Source: Candidatus Physcousia equi (GTDB taxonomy: Bacteria; Bacteroidota; Bacteroidia; Bacteroidales; Bacteroidaceae). Taken from it: DNA of 53,331 nt. The DNA lies in contig JAGHUD010000007.1 of NCBI GenBank assembly GCA_018065005.1, forward strand, positions 1-53,331, written 5' to 3'. The notes under the pieces were generated by a model that was given only the letters and a program-made list of their open reading frames with translations, ran no database searches and had not been told where the DNA came from. Position numbers and translations under genes: made by a program. Shown here one piece after another: positions 1 through 7,995 of the stretch. The stretch's first letter is position 1. The number at the start of each line of letters is the position of its first letter.

Positions 1-6
1 ACGTAT

Positions 7-53
7 AAAAAAACGACCCGCACATTTGAGCATCGTTGAGAGGCTTGGCGGGT
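7..53 (-). terminator. Hairpin plus T-run just after a leftward promoter
   Basis: On the minus strand ACCCGC (48-53) can pair with GCGGGT (16-21), followed by seven T residues (7-13). It starts only a few bases after the predicted start of the leftward promoter at 64-95, so it would act as an attenuator in a leader or end a very short RNA. The gene it might control lies outside the window. Confidence 0.45.
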
Positions 54-63
54 TCTCGTGGTG

Positions 64-95
64 CAAAGGTACGAATAAAATTTCGTTCGTACAAA
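64..95 (-). promoter_or_regulatory. Leftward Bacteroidota promoter with internal dyad
   Basis: The minus strand carries TTTG (92-95), exactly 20 nt, then TACCTTTG (64-71), a complete -33/-7 pair. A perfect 7-bp dyad, GTACGAA (69-75) and TTCGTAC (86-92), lies between and across the two elements, where a repressor could block polymerase. The operator role is inferred; the promoter call rests on the exact spacing shared with other promoters in this window. Confidence 0.65.
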
Positions 96-151
96 CTTTG
101 GGGTGAAAATTATTGGTTTTAGAGGCTATCAGCCCTAATAAACACAAAACG

Positions 152-196
152 GAATCTGCAAGCAGCCAGTTCATCAGCACTTGCAGATTCTTTCTT
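152..196. terminator. Perfect 11-bp hairpin with T-rich flanks
   Basis: GAATCTGCAAG (152-162) and CTTGCAGATTC (180-190) are perfect inverted repeats with a 17-nt loop. T-rich tracts follow on the plus strand (TTTCTTTTG) and, less strongly, on the minus strand. No gene end in the window lies directly upstream on the plus strand, so which transcript it ends is unknown. Confidence 0.5.
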
Positions 197-335
197 TTGT
201 CCCTCCTAAACTGCTTGGCCATGTATTGGCCCTGCTTTGGTAATTCAATTGTGAGACCTTATTAAATTGATAACCAACTCCACCATAAAACATTCACTAT
301 CATACATACTCTCCGGCAGAGAAGCCACCAGAACC

Positions 336-385
336 AACAATGCCCGACAGATGTTTGTCACCTGCCGGGCATTGTTGTTTTATAT
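336..385. terminator. Hairpin downstream of the NlpC/P60 gene
   Basis: AACAATGCCCGACAG (336-350) pairs with CTGCCGGGCATTGTT (362-376) with one G-U type exception. A T-rich tail (GTTGTTTTAT) follows on the plus strand. Because it lies about 45 nt past the stop of the minus-strand NlpC/P60 gene it may also end that transcript. The rest of 1-422 holds no convincing gene. Confidence 0.5.
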
Positions 386-422
386 AAGTTCTCGCCCTCT
401 GCTGTGTTGCGGCTACGCGATG

Positions 423-1085
423 TTAGTTCTCTGTGTCGTCGGTAAGGATGCGTCGTGCGCCCACATAGCGTGAGCTGTAGTAAGCCATCTTGGAGTCGTC
501 GATGCCCACACCGCGGCTGCGTGCATGAACAAACTTGAAACTCTTGTCGGAGGGGTTCGTCTCAATGACTATGCCAACGTGACCCACACCACCGCGACCG
601 CTGCGTCCCTGGAAGAAGACGAGATCGCCTGCACGAAGCTGACTCTTGTCGCGAATGATGCGACCCTGTGCATACTGGGCGCTTGAGCAACGCGAGAGGG
701 TGATGTCGAATTGGCGATAGACGTAGCTGGTGAAACCGCTGCAGTCGAATGACTTCGGGCTGCTTGTTCCATGACGATAGGGGACACCGATGTACTGCAT
801 CGCAGTCTTCACGATGGTTTCGCCCGAAACGTTTCCGCTGTTCTCCACTATATTGTCTGCCAGCATGGGAGTCTCTACGACGGTATCCTGCGGCTTCTCT
901 GCCTGTTTGCTCTTCGATGCGCTGGTGGCCTTGAGGCGTGCAATGCGCTCTGCACTGCGCTTCTTGGCACTTGCTTTGACGCTCGTTTTATGGGCACTCT
1001 TCTTAGGTCTTGCAGCCTCAACGCTCATTCCGGACGGTAGGATGAGGGCAGCCATGAGTGCGAGAATGGTATTTTTCATTTTCAT
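423..1085 (-). CDS. Secreted NlpC/P60 (C40) cell-wall peptidase
   Basis: This 220-aa protein is a probable D,L-endopeptidase that cuts peptide stems of peptidoglycan. A signal peptide (residues 1 to about 24) is followed by a Lys/Ala/Ser-rich linker (about 25-70) and an NlpC/P60 domain (about 88-212). The catalytic Cys lies in DCSGFTSYVY and the His in VGHVGIVIE; a second His in FVHARS is placed as the third polar residue of the triad. A -33/-7 promoter lies so close that the mRNA would start about four bases before the ATG at 1085; an in-frame ATG at 1079 is the alternative start. It is transcribed alone, away from the PIN-domain gene. The family and secretion are clear; the exact bond cleaved is inferred. 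Confidence 0.9.
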   Translation of the reverse strand: MKMKNTILALMAALILPSGMSVEAARPKKSAHKTSVKASAKKRSAERIARLKATSASKSKQAEKPQDTVVETPMLADNIVENSGNVSGETIVKTAMQYIGVPYRHGTSSPKSFDCSGFTSYVYRQFDITLSRCSSAQYAQGRIIRDKSQLRAGDLVFFQGRSGRGGVGHVGIVIETNPSDKSFKFVHARSRGVGIDDSKMAYYSSRYVGARRILTDDTEN

Positions 1086-1093
1086 AACGGGTG

Positions 1094-1125
1094 CAAAGTT
1101 ACGACTTTTTTTTCGGACTTACAAA
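1094..1125 (-). promoter_or_regulatory. Promoter of the NlpC/P60 gene
   Basis: On the minus strand TTTG (1122-1125), 20 nt, then TAACTTTG (1094-1101). The -7 box ends 9 nt before the ATG at 1085, so the transcript is expected to be leaderless or nearly so. Confidence 0.75.
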
Positions 1126-1172
1126 TCAAGGCAGCTCTTTTCGCCAGTTGTTAGACACTTTTTAACACATTA

Positions 1173-3110
1173 TCAGTCTTTCTTAGGCGCTTTTGCACTG
1201 CGACGCCGTCCGCCACCTCTGTGCGAGCGTGCCTTCTTCGCTGGTGCTGCGCTTGTCTCAGCCACTACAGCTGCCGTGGTCTCGGGCGCTGAGGCTGTCT
1301 CCTGAACGGGTTCGGGTGCGACGTCTGGAGTGGCGCCTGCGGTGGGGATGTCTTCCTTCTGCGCAGCCACTACATCTGCCGCCTTCTCTGCTGCCTTCTC
1401 GCTCTGCTTGGTGGCAGCTTGCGCTGCCTTGCGCTGTGCTTCACGGCGTTCGATGTCAGCCTTGCGCTGCGCCTCACGACGCTCCTGCTCGCGGCGTTCC
1501 TGTTCGGCTTTCTGCTCTGCCTCGCGTCGCTGTTGCTCCTTGCGTTGCTGTTCCTTGCGCTCTTGTTCGCGACGCTGGTCTTGCTCGCGACGCTGCTCCT
1601 TGCGGTCCTTGTCGTGGCGGTCGCCCGCACGGAAGCCATCGAGCCAGAGTTCGAGTGGTTTCTCGACCTGGGCTGACTGCCGCTCTGTGGCTGCCTGCAT
1701 CCACTGGCGATTGGCAGCCATCTGCAGGAAATGATACTGACGGGTGTACTGGTCGAGCAGTTTGAGATCGTCCATGGTGAGCACCATAGGGCGCTGTGGC
1801 TCATAGACTTCGCGCCATGTGCGGTCGCCCACCTTGTTGATGCGCTGGAGGTCGTCGCACATGCCCAACGAACGTATGCCCACGGAGGCATCGTTGGTGA
1901 GGAGCAGCACCTTGTAGCCTTGCGAGAAGAGCTCCACCGTGCGCCGTATGATGGCGGGGTCGGCAAAGGCTGAGTGGTGGTTCTCGCTGCAGATGCCCTC
2001 GATGCGCAAACGGTTCTCCTTCTGCTGTGCCAACATCAGTCGCTTGGCAAGACGGGCTGCCACATTGCGACAGAGGTCCTCGTCGTTCCAGTCGGCATCC
2101 TTGTAGTTGACAGGCTCCTGAGCGGTGGCAAAACGGTCTACCTCTTCATAGGTCTCACTCATGATCATGAAACGGCCACCGATGCGCTTCATCATCTTGG
2201 AGAGGAACTCCAGCTGGCGCTCGAACTGCAGACGTGCATTGACGCGTGGATCGCTGTTGCTGCTCGTGTGGCCCACGAGGAGTTCGATCCAGATGTTGGT
2301 GTCGGAGAGCACAATGTCGTAGTCGAGCACCTGGCAGAGGATGCGCTCGAGCGTTTCGCTCCGCTCCACCACCTCATCGTAGGAGAGTTGCTGGATCTGC
2401 TGATCGTTCAGCAAGGAGATGCGACCACTCTGATTGGCAAGGTCGCAGAAATCGCGTATCGACGAAAGAGGCAGGCTGGTCCAAGGCATACGCACACTGC
2501 TGCGTGCTCCCATCGGAGGCAATGCGTCGGCTGCCTTTTCTGTGGTGGGTGCATTGCCCACAGGCGTTGTGAGCAAGGTGGCTGCCGGCTCTTTTATGAC
2601 TGCAGCGTCGGGGGCAGTGGCACTGTCTGCTGCGTCGGGGGCGGTGGTGCTGTCTGCTGCGTAGAGTGCGTCATCGCCTTCTGTTGCCTCGCGCTTGCCC
2701 TCGTCGGCAGACGTTGTCTCTGGCTCTGCGGTGGGAGCGGCAGTGGGTTCCGTCCCGTTGCCCGTTTCTACGCTTGCCGCTGTGTCAGGGTGAGATGAGG
2801 GGGTAGACTGCATCGTTGCGGCGCATTGCTCACTTGCCGCTGGTTGTTTGCCAACGGCTGGCTGCTCTGCTGCTGCAGACTGTACGGAGGCGATGGGTGG
2901 CTCGGTTGTGGCAGACTCAGAAACGGCGGGTGCGGGCACCACTGATGGTGCATCGACTGCCTCGACGGGCACTCTTGGTCCGGCTGTCTGCTCTTTCTTT
3001 TTGGTGGTGCGTCGCGTGGTGGTGCGTCGCGTGGTGGTCTTCTTTGTTGCTTTCTTCTCTGCTGCCTCGGGTGCAGCGTTGTTGTTGTCGGTTTCTTTTT
3101 TTCTTACCAT
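1173..3110 (-). CDS. PIN-like domain protein with low-complexity basic and charged arms
   Basis: This 645-aa protein has a central PIN-like nuclease fold flanked by disordered arms. Residues 1-45 are Lys/Arg/Thr-rich; about 46-200 are Ala/Pro/Glu/Thr-rich with short repeats of the type ADSTTAPDA. The PIN-like core spans about 215-470: candidate metal-binding acids are D270 in SDTNIW, E319 with E322/E323 in SETYEEVD, and D407 in LLTNDASVG. Residues about 500-580 form a long Arg/Glu/Gln/Lys helix, probably a single charged helix, and the tail (KKARSHRGGGRRRSAK) is strongly basic. PIN domains are usually metal-dependent RNases; RNA binding by the basic ends is inferred. It shows no signal peptide. 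The next gene upstream is the 54-aa protein, 112 bp away, and I see no separate promoter, so the two may share a transcript. Confidence 0.75.
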   Translation of the reverse strand: MVRKKETDNNNAAPEAAEKKATKKTTTRRTTTRRTTKKKEQTAGPRVPVEAVDAPSVVPAPAVSESATTEPPIASVQSAAAEQPAVGKQPAASEQCAATMQSTPSSHPDTAASVETGNGTEPTAAPTAEPETTSADEGKREATEGDDALYAADSTTAPDAADSATAPDAAVIKEPAATLLTTPVGNAPTTEKAADALPPMGARSSVRMPWTSLPLSSIRDFCDLANQSGRISLLNDQQIQQLSYDEVVERSETLERILCQVLDYDIVLSDTNIWIELLVGHTSSNSDPRVNARLQFERQLEFLSKMMKRIGGRFMIMSETYEEVDRFATAQEPVNYKDADWNDEDLCRNVAARLAKRLMLAQQKENRLRIEGICSENHHSAFADPAIIRRTVELFSQGYKVLLLTNDASVGIRSLGMCDDLQRINKVGDRTWREVYEPQRPMVLTMDDLKLLDQYTRQYHFLQMAANRQWMQAATERQSAQVEKPLELWLDGFRAGDRHDKDRKEQRREQDQRREQERKEQQRKEQQRREAEQKAEQERREQERREAQRKADIERREAQRKAAQAATKQSEKAAEKAADVVAAQKEDIPTAGATPDVAPEPVQETASAPETTAAVVAETSAAPAKKARSHRGGGRRRSAKAPKKD

Positions 3111-3222
3111 TTTATTGTTTGTCTTTACGACACGACAAATGAGGGGGAACCTACGCTGGCTGCACCCTTGAGGATGCGCCTTGCGCGATTCTCCGCCGTT
3201 CCACTTGTGCTCAAGAATTGGA

Positions 3223-3387
3223 TCAAACCAGTTTGTTCAGGAGGTTTTCCACCGTTTCTTTCTGTCCTTTGAGCGGTGTTTTCTCGATAACGTTGAGAAT
3301 GTCGTCCTTGTGGGCAACAGCTTGTTTCTTGACTTCTTCTATATCAATGTTCTTCACTGCTTCGGCGATGGTTTCTTTCAGATCCAT
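3223..3387 (-). CDS. Conserved-type 54-aa helical protein of unknown function
   Basis: This short acidic/basic amphipathic protein begins MDLKETIAEAVKNIDIEEV and contains no cysteine or membrane segment. The start at 3387 is chosen because a full promoter (TTTG at 3490-3493, TACTTTTG at 3462-3469) lies upstream, giving a leader of about 70 nt. The longer open frame reaching 3822 runs through that promoter and antisense to the helicase gene, so it is rejected. It is divergent from the helicase and precedes the PIN-domain gene. I do not recognise a family. Confidence 0.65.
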   Translation of the reverse strand: MDLKETIAEAVKNIDIEEVKKQAVAHKDDILNVIEKTPLKGQKETVENLLNKLV

Positions 3388-3461
3388 GGTTTCTTGTGTG
3401 TCTAATGATGAATAATTGAATCGGCCGCAAACGCGCAATGCGGCGTCTCTGTTTACGGCTA

Positions 3462-3493
3462 CAAAAGTAGTCTTTTTTGGCGAGAATGACAAA
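3462..3493 (-). promoter_or_regulatory. Promoter of the 54-aa gene (and perhaps the PIN gene)
   Basis: Minus strand: TTTG (3490-3493), 20 nt, TACTTTTG (3462-3469). It is back to back with the helicase promoter. Confidence 0.65.
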
Positions 3494-3531
3494 TCGAAGA
3501 ATAAAAAAGTAGAGATTTTCACATTTTTTTG

Positions 3532-3539
3532 TAACTTTG
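3532..3539 (+). promoter_or_regulatory. -7 box of the helicase-MATE-DUF3737 operon
   Basis: TAACTTTG matches the Bacteroidota -7 consensus exactly, 41 nt before the ATG at 3581. A -33 element is not obvious at the usual spacing. Its position rules out the upstream in-frame ATG at 3416 as the start. Confidence 0.65.
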
Positions 3540-3580
3540 CAAGCTCATCGAGAACCCTCTCCTCTAACTCCACACCAATC

Positions 3581-5680
3581 ATGGCACAGCAGCACAACGA
3601 CGAGATGAACCTTGCCTGGCGATTCATCGAAAGCACCAACGTGAGCGTATTCCTGACCGGGAAGGCGGGCACGGGAAAGACGACATTTCTGCATCGTATC
3701 AAAGAATTGGCGCCCAAACGGCTGGCTGTGGTGGCGCCTACGGGAGTGGCTGCCATCAATGCGCACGGCTCAACAATCCACTCTTTCTTCCAGCTCTCGC
3801 CGGGCGTGCATGTGCCGGGCATGAAGGAGGCTGAAAAGAGCGGGAAGAGTCGTTTCTACCAGATGAGCAAGGAGAAGAAGAACGTATTGCGCACGCTCGA
3901 CTTGCTCATCATCGACGAGATATCCATGGTGCGCTGCGACCTGCTCGATGCCATCGACGGCGTGCTGCGCAAATACAAGGACCGCAACCTGCCTTTCGGC
4001 GGCGTGCAGCTCCTGATGATTGGCGACTTGCAGCAGTTGGCGCCTGTGGCTGCCGACCAGGAATGGCAGTTGCTTGCCCCTCACTACGACACGTCCTACT
4101 TCTTCTCGTCGAAGGCATTGCAGCAAATCCAATACGTCACCATCGAGCTGAAGCGTATCTATCGTCAGGTGGACGACCTCTTCGTGTCGATGCTGGCTAA
4201 AGTGCGCGAGGGACGCATAGATGAGGAGGTGCAAAGGACGCTCGGCGCTCGCTACCTGCCACAGTTTCATCCACCAACGGATGAGGGATGGATACGCCTG
4301 ACGACGCATAACTACATGGCGCAACGCTACAACGAGACGCAACTGGCTATGCTCCCTACCCCACTGTTCACCTTTACGGCTAAGGTGGAGGGAAACTTTG
4401 CAGAGAGTTCCTATCCCGCCGAACTGCAACTGGCGCTGAAGGTGGGCGCACAGGTGATGTTCCTGAAAAACGACCCAACGGCGGAGCATCTCTACTACAA
4501 CGGCAAGATTGGCACCATCACGGCGCTCACGCAAAACAGCATCCAGGTGCGATGCACCGGCGAGGCGAGGGACATACACGTCCCGGTGGCGACTTGGGAA
4601 AATGTGCGCTATCAAGTGGATGAAATCACAAAAGAGATAAAGGAGGAGGTGGACGGCATCTTCGCGCAGTTTCCGCTGCGTCTGGCATGGGCCATCACCA
4701 TTCACAAGAGTCAGGGGCTGACCTTCGACCATGCGGTGCTCGACATCAATGATGCCTTTGCCCACGGACAGGTCTATGTGGCGCTGAGCCGCTGCCGCAC
4801 ACTGGAAGGTCTGGTGCTGGCACGCCCGCTCTCGCTGGCTTCTCTGCAGAGCGACACGATGGTGGAGCAATACATCAGCACACAGCTTGAAGCAGCGAAA
4901 CATGCAGGAAACAACCTCAACGAGATGCGCTTTGCCTATTTCCGCCAACTCATCGACGAACTGTTCAACCTTACAGCTTTGTCCTACGATTTCAACTATG
5001 TGGTGCGCATCGTTGACGAACATCTCTACCACCAGCAACCCGACTTCCTCAAGCTACTCAAGCAACAACAGGAGGCAATGGCAAAGAATGTGCTGGACGT
5101 GACGGTCAAGTTCCGAACGCAATACCATGGCATCCTGAACCAACTCTGGGCGCAGCAACTTGCCTACGCTAAAGACGAGACGCTGCAAGACAGGCTCCGC
5201 AAGGCTGCAGCCTACTTCCGACAACAGTTGCTCAGCATCTTTGTGCCCGTGCTCAACAAGGCGAAGTTCACCATCGGAAACAAGCAGGTGAAAAAGCAGT
5301 TCGACGGCGCACTCGAAACATTCCAACTGAACTACCAAAGCAAAATCGTGGCCATGACACAGGTGGAGGGGAATGGCTTCGATCTTCACCACTACCTCCA
5401 TGCTCGTGCCGTGGGACAACTGGCTTCGCAAAAAACAAAAGGACAAGCCGCTTCGCAGAAAACGAAAGGACAAGCCGCTTCGCAAACGACCACAAGACAA
5501 GCAGCTGTGCAAACGACCACAAGACAAGCAGTCGCACCGGAGCCTGGCAGAGCAACAAGAAATACGACTTCTGACACGGGAGTTGACATTGCGGCACATT
5601 CCACCTCCAGCGAAACGAAGGAAAACAACACAATGAAGAACCCCAAACGCCACACATGGCAGTCCTACTGGAAGAAATAA
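3581..5680 (+). CDS. PIF1-like SF1 DNA helicase
   Basis: This 699-aa cytoplasmic ATPase belongs to the PIF1/RecD-like superfamily 1B, 5'-3' DNA helicases that unwind duplexes and G-quadruplexes. Walker A is GKAGTGKT (27-34), Walker B is LLIIDEISMV, and motifs V/VI appear as AITIHKSQGLTFDHAV and VYVALSRCRTLEGL. The region from about residue 470 is a family-specific C-terminal part without a motif I can name. The end (about 615-680) is low complexity, with four 9-residue repeats. The start at 3581 follows the TAACTTTG box; the frame extends upstream only through the promoter. It leads an apparent operon with a MATE exporter starting 28 nt later. Helicase function is secure; the cellular task is not. 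Confidence 0.9.
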   Translation: MAQQHNDEMNLAWRFIESTNVSVFLTGKAGTGKTTFLHRIKELAPKRLAVVAPTGVAAINAHGSTIHSFFQLSPGVHVPGMKEAEKSGKSRFYQMSKEKKNVLRTLDLLIIDEISMVRCDLLDAIDGVLRKYKDRNLPFGGVQLLMIGDLQQLAPVAADQEWQLLAPHYDTSYFFSSKALQQIQYVTIELKRIYRQVDDLFVSMLAKVREGRIDEEVQRTLGARYLPQFHPPTDEGWIRLTTHNYMAQRYNETQLAMLPTPLFTFTAKVEGNFAESSYPAELQLALKVGAQVMFLKNDPTAEHLYYNGKIGTITALTQNSIQVRCTGEARDIHVPVATWENVRYQVDEITKEIKEEVDGIFAQFPLRLAWAITIHKSQGLTFDHAVLDINDAFAHGQVYVALSRCRTLEGLVLARPLSLASLQSDTMVEQYISTQLEAAKHAGNNLNEMRFAYFRQLIDELFNLTALSYDFNYVVRIVDEHLYHQQPDFLKLLKQQQEAMAKNVLDVTVKFRTQYHGILNQLWAQQLAYAKDETLQDRLRKAAAYFRQQLLSIFVPVLNKAKFTIGNKQVKKQFDGALETFQLNYQSKIVAMTQVEGNGFDLHHYLHARAVGQLASQKTKGQAASQKTKGQAASQTTTRQAAVQTTTRQAVAPEPGRATRNTTSDTGVDIAAHSTSSETKENNTMKNPKRHTWQSYWKK
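5424..5531 (+). repeat. Four 27-bp tandem repeats inside the helicase gene
   Basis: Units at 5424-5450, 5451-5477, 5478-5504 and 5505-5531. Units 1-2 and 3-4 form similar pairs. Each encodes 9 residues of the type SQKTKGQAA or SQTTTRQAA, so copy-number change keeps the frame and only alters the length of a disordered basic tail. Confidence 0.9.
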
Positions 5681-5708
5681 GCAAACCGCAAACATACCCT
5701 ACGCATAC

Positions 5709-7124
5709 ATGAGAACAAAGAACGACATGCTGCGCATGCTGCGCGACGGCGAACAGATGACTCAAAGAGAGAAGCTGAGACTTGTCAGTCTGCTTAGTGT
5801 GCCCGCCATGCTTGGACAGCTGAGCACCATCGTGATGCAGTATATCGATGCCATGATGGTGGGGCATCTGGGCGCAAGCGCTTCAGCCAGCATCGGACTC
5901 GTCAGCACCACAACATGGCTCTTCAGTGGACTGGCAGCCAGCTTCGGTGCTGGCTTTTCGGTGTTGGTGGCGCAGCGCATCGGTGCCAAACGCAACATGG
6001 AGGCTTGCCACATCATCCACCGAGCTGTGGTCTTCTGCCTCATCTTTGCTGCTGTGGTGGCACTCGTCTGCGTGAGCATCCACCATGTCTTACCGGTATG
6101 GCTCGGCGGACAAGGGAATGTGGTGACACAGGCACGCAGCTACTTCCTCACCTGGGCATTGGCGCTTCCCCTCATGTTGCTTTTCCATCTCGCTTGCTCG
6201 ATGCTGCGGGCTTCGGGCAATATGGCTACGCCAATGGTCATCAACATTCTTATGTGTGTGCTCGACGTGGGACTCAACAGTCTGTTCATCCCGCTATGGG
6301 GCGTCATGGGTGCTGCACTTGCCACGGCTTCGGCTGGTGCCATCTGCGCCGCCATCGCTTTGGTCTACCTGGTGCGCCTAAAGCATGCCCTGGGGCGTGT
6401 GCCGTCTGCACCACCCTCCGACACACATCGAGTAGCCAAAAAGAGCAACGGCATCGTGCGCCAAGCCTTGCACATAGGTTTCCCAATGGCTGTGGAGCAT
6501 GTGGTCTTCTGCCTGGCACAAATCGTGTGCACCATCATAGTAGCCCCACTCGGCACCGTCGCCGTAGCTGCCAATGCCATTGGCATCACCGTGGAGAGTC
6601 TCTGCTACATGCCCGGCTATGGCATTGGCGAAGCAGCAACAACCCTCATTGGGCAAAGCATAGGAGCACACAGGAGCGACCTGGTGCGTAGTTTCTCCAT
6701 CCACACCATGGCTGTTGGCATGGTTGCCATGACCTTATTGGGCATCGTGATGTATGTCTTTGCACCCGAACTGATGCAGTTCATGAGCATCGACGCCGAC
6801 GTGCAACGTGTCGGTACAGAAGCGCTGCGCATAGAGGCATACGCCGAACCCATGTATGCCGCCTCCATCGTTGCCTACGGCATCTTTGTGGGCGCAGGAG
6901 ACACCATCGTGCCTTGCGTCATCAACCTCTCCACCATCTGGCTCGTGCGCATACCCCTTGCATGGTGGCTCGCCTCTACCATGGGACTCAAAGGTGTGTG
7001 GCTCGCCATGTGCATTGAACTCTGTGTGCGCGGCACCATCTTCATCATCCGTCTGAAGATGAATGAGCGCAAACCCCAAAAACAAAATATTCCCAACCAT
7101 TCAACCACTCTACCCGAAACATGA
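5709..7124 (+). CDS. MATE-family efflux transporter
   Basis: This 471-aa polytopic inner-membrane protein is a multidrug and toxin extrusion antiporter, expelling organic cations in exchange for Na+ or H+. About twelve hydrophobic segments are visible in two related halves; the first half begins SVPAMLGQLSTIVMQYIDAMMVG, cut here to its recognisable motif around residues 29-50. It follows the helicase by 28 nt and overlaps the DUF3737 gene by four bases (ATGA at 7121-7124), showing translational coupling. The substrate cannot be read from the sequence. Confidence 0.92.
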   Translation: MRTKNDMLRMLRDGEQMTQREKLRLVSLLSVPAMLGQLSTIVMQYIDAMMVGHLGASASASIGLVSTTTWLFSGLAASFGAGFSVLVAQRIGAKRNMEACHIIHRAVVFCLIFAAVVALVCVSIHHVLPVWLGGQGNVVTQARSYFLTWALALPLMLLFHLACSMLRASGNMATPMVINILMCVLDVGLNSLFIPLWGVMGAALATASAGAICAAIALVYLVRLKHALGRVPSAPPSDTHRVAKKSNGIVRQALHIGFPMAVEHVVFCLAQIVCTIIVAPLGTVAVAANAIGITVESLCYMPGYGIGEAATTLIGQSIGAHRSDLVRSFSIHTMAVGMVAMTLLGIVMYVFAPELMQFMSIDADVQRVGTEALRIEAYAEPMYAASIVAYGIFVGAGDTIVPCVINLSTIWLVRIPLAWWLASTMGLKGVWLAMCIELCVRGTIFIIRLKMNERKPQKQNIPNHSTTLPET

Positions 7125-7963
7125 CACACATACTCAACCAAGAATTCGGAGGCGAACGACCCCTCTATTGCGAGCACGACTTGCTGCTCGAAGACGTAAC
7201 CATCCACCTCAGCGAATCCTCGCTCAAGGAAACCCACAACATCGAAGCCAAACACTGCACCTTCGAAGGCAAGTATGTCTTTTGGGAGTGCCGCCATTTT
7301 CATGTGCTCGACTCCCTCTTTGTTCCCTCGTCGCGCTCTTCGCTCTGGTACAGCGAGGACGGCACGCTGGAGCGCTGCCAGGTGGATTGTCCCAAGATGT
7401 TCCGCCGCATGAAGGGCATACGCCTCACCGACTGCACCTTCAGCGATGCTCAGGAAACGCTTTGGGACTGCAGCGACGTAGAGATGACACGTTGCTCCTT
7501 CGAGAATGCCGACTACCTGGGCATGCACACCACCGATGTGCGCCTCACCGATTTCCGCATCAACGGCAACTATGCCTTCCAATACGGAAAAAACATTGAG
7601 ATACACAACTCCCTACTCAACTCCAAGGATGCACTCTGGGAGAGCGAGAACGTCACAGTCTACGACTCTGAGATAAATGGTGAATACCTCGCCTGGTATG
7701 CCAAGAATCTGCGACTCGTGCGCTGTCACATCACGGGCGAACAGCCGCTCTGCTACTGCGAGAACCTCGTCCTTGAGGACTGCACGTTTGGCGATGATGC
7801 TAACCTTGCATTTGAGTACTCTACCCTCCGTGCCACCATTAAGGGACATGTAGTGAGCATAAAAAATCCCACTTCCGGTTCCATTCAGGTGGAGGGTGAA
7901 GTGGGTGAAATAATCATCGACGAGAACCAGAAAGCACCTGCCGACTGTGTGATACAGGCATAG
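7121..7963 (+). CDS. DUF3737 family protein (right-handed repeat fold likely)
   Basis: This 280-aa protein has no signal peptide and consists of repeated short strands with the pattern 'D/E-C-x-F...W/Y...N-I', for example AKHCTFEGKYVFWECRHF and NADYLGMHTTDVRLTDF. This fits DUF3737, whose repeats suggest a parallel beta-helix. Cysteine and aromatic residues recur at the repeat corners. It is coupled to the MATE gene through an ATGA overlap, so the two products are made together. A hairpin terminator overlaps its stop codon. Family membership is recognised from the pattern; no biochemical function is known to me. Confidence 0.8.
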   Translation: MTHILNQEFGGERPLYCEHDLLLEDVTIHLSESSLKETHNIEAKHCTFEGKYVFWECRHFHVLDSLFVPSSRSSLWYSEDGTLERCQVDCPKMFRRMKGIRLTDCTFSDAQETLWDCSDVEMTRCSFENADYLGMHTTDVRLTDFRINGNYAFQYGKNIEIHNSLLNSKDALWESENVTVYDSEINGEYLAWYAKNLRLVRCHITGEQPLCYCENLVLEDCTFGDDANLAFEYSTLRATIKGHVVSIKNPTSGSIQVEGEVGEIIIDENQKAPADCVIQA

Positions 7964-7995
7964 TCTCGCACCTGGCAGACTATGCTATTCTTTTT
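7958..7995 (+). terminator. Terminator of the helicase-MATE-DUF3737 operon
   Basis: GCATAGTC (7958-7965) and GACTATGC (7978-7985) are perfect arms followed by TATTCTTTTT. The left arm includes the stop codon of the DUF3737 gene. The convergent gene ends at 7994, so the T-run lies at its 3' end. Confidence 0.7.

Noticed and set aside
1974..2798. Long antisense open frames inside the PIN, helicase, pflB, GroEL and TrpB genes (for example 3770-5038, 9417-10094, 39411-40493)
   Set aside because: Each lies opposite a well-supported gene, has no family signature or promoter, and arises from codon bias on the other strand.
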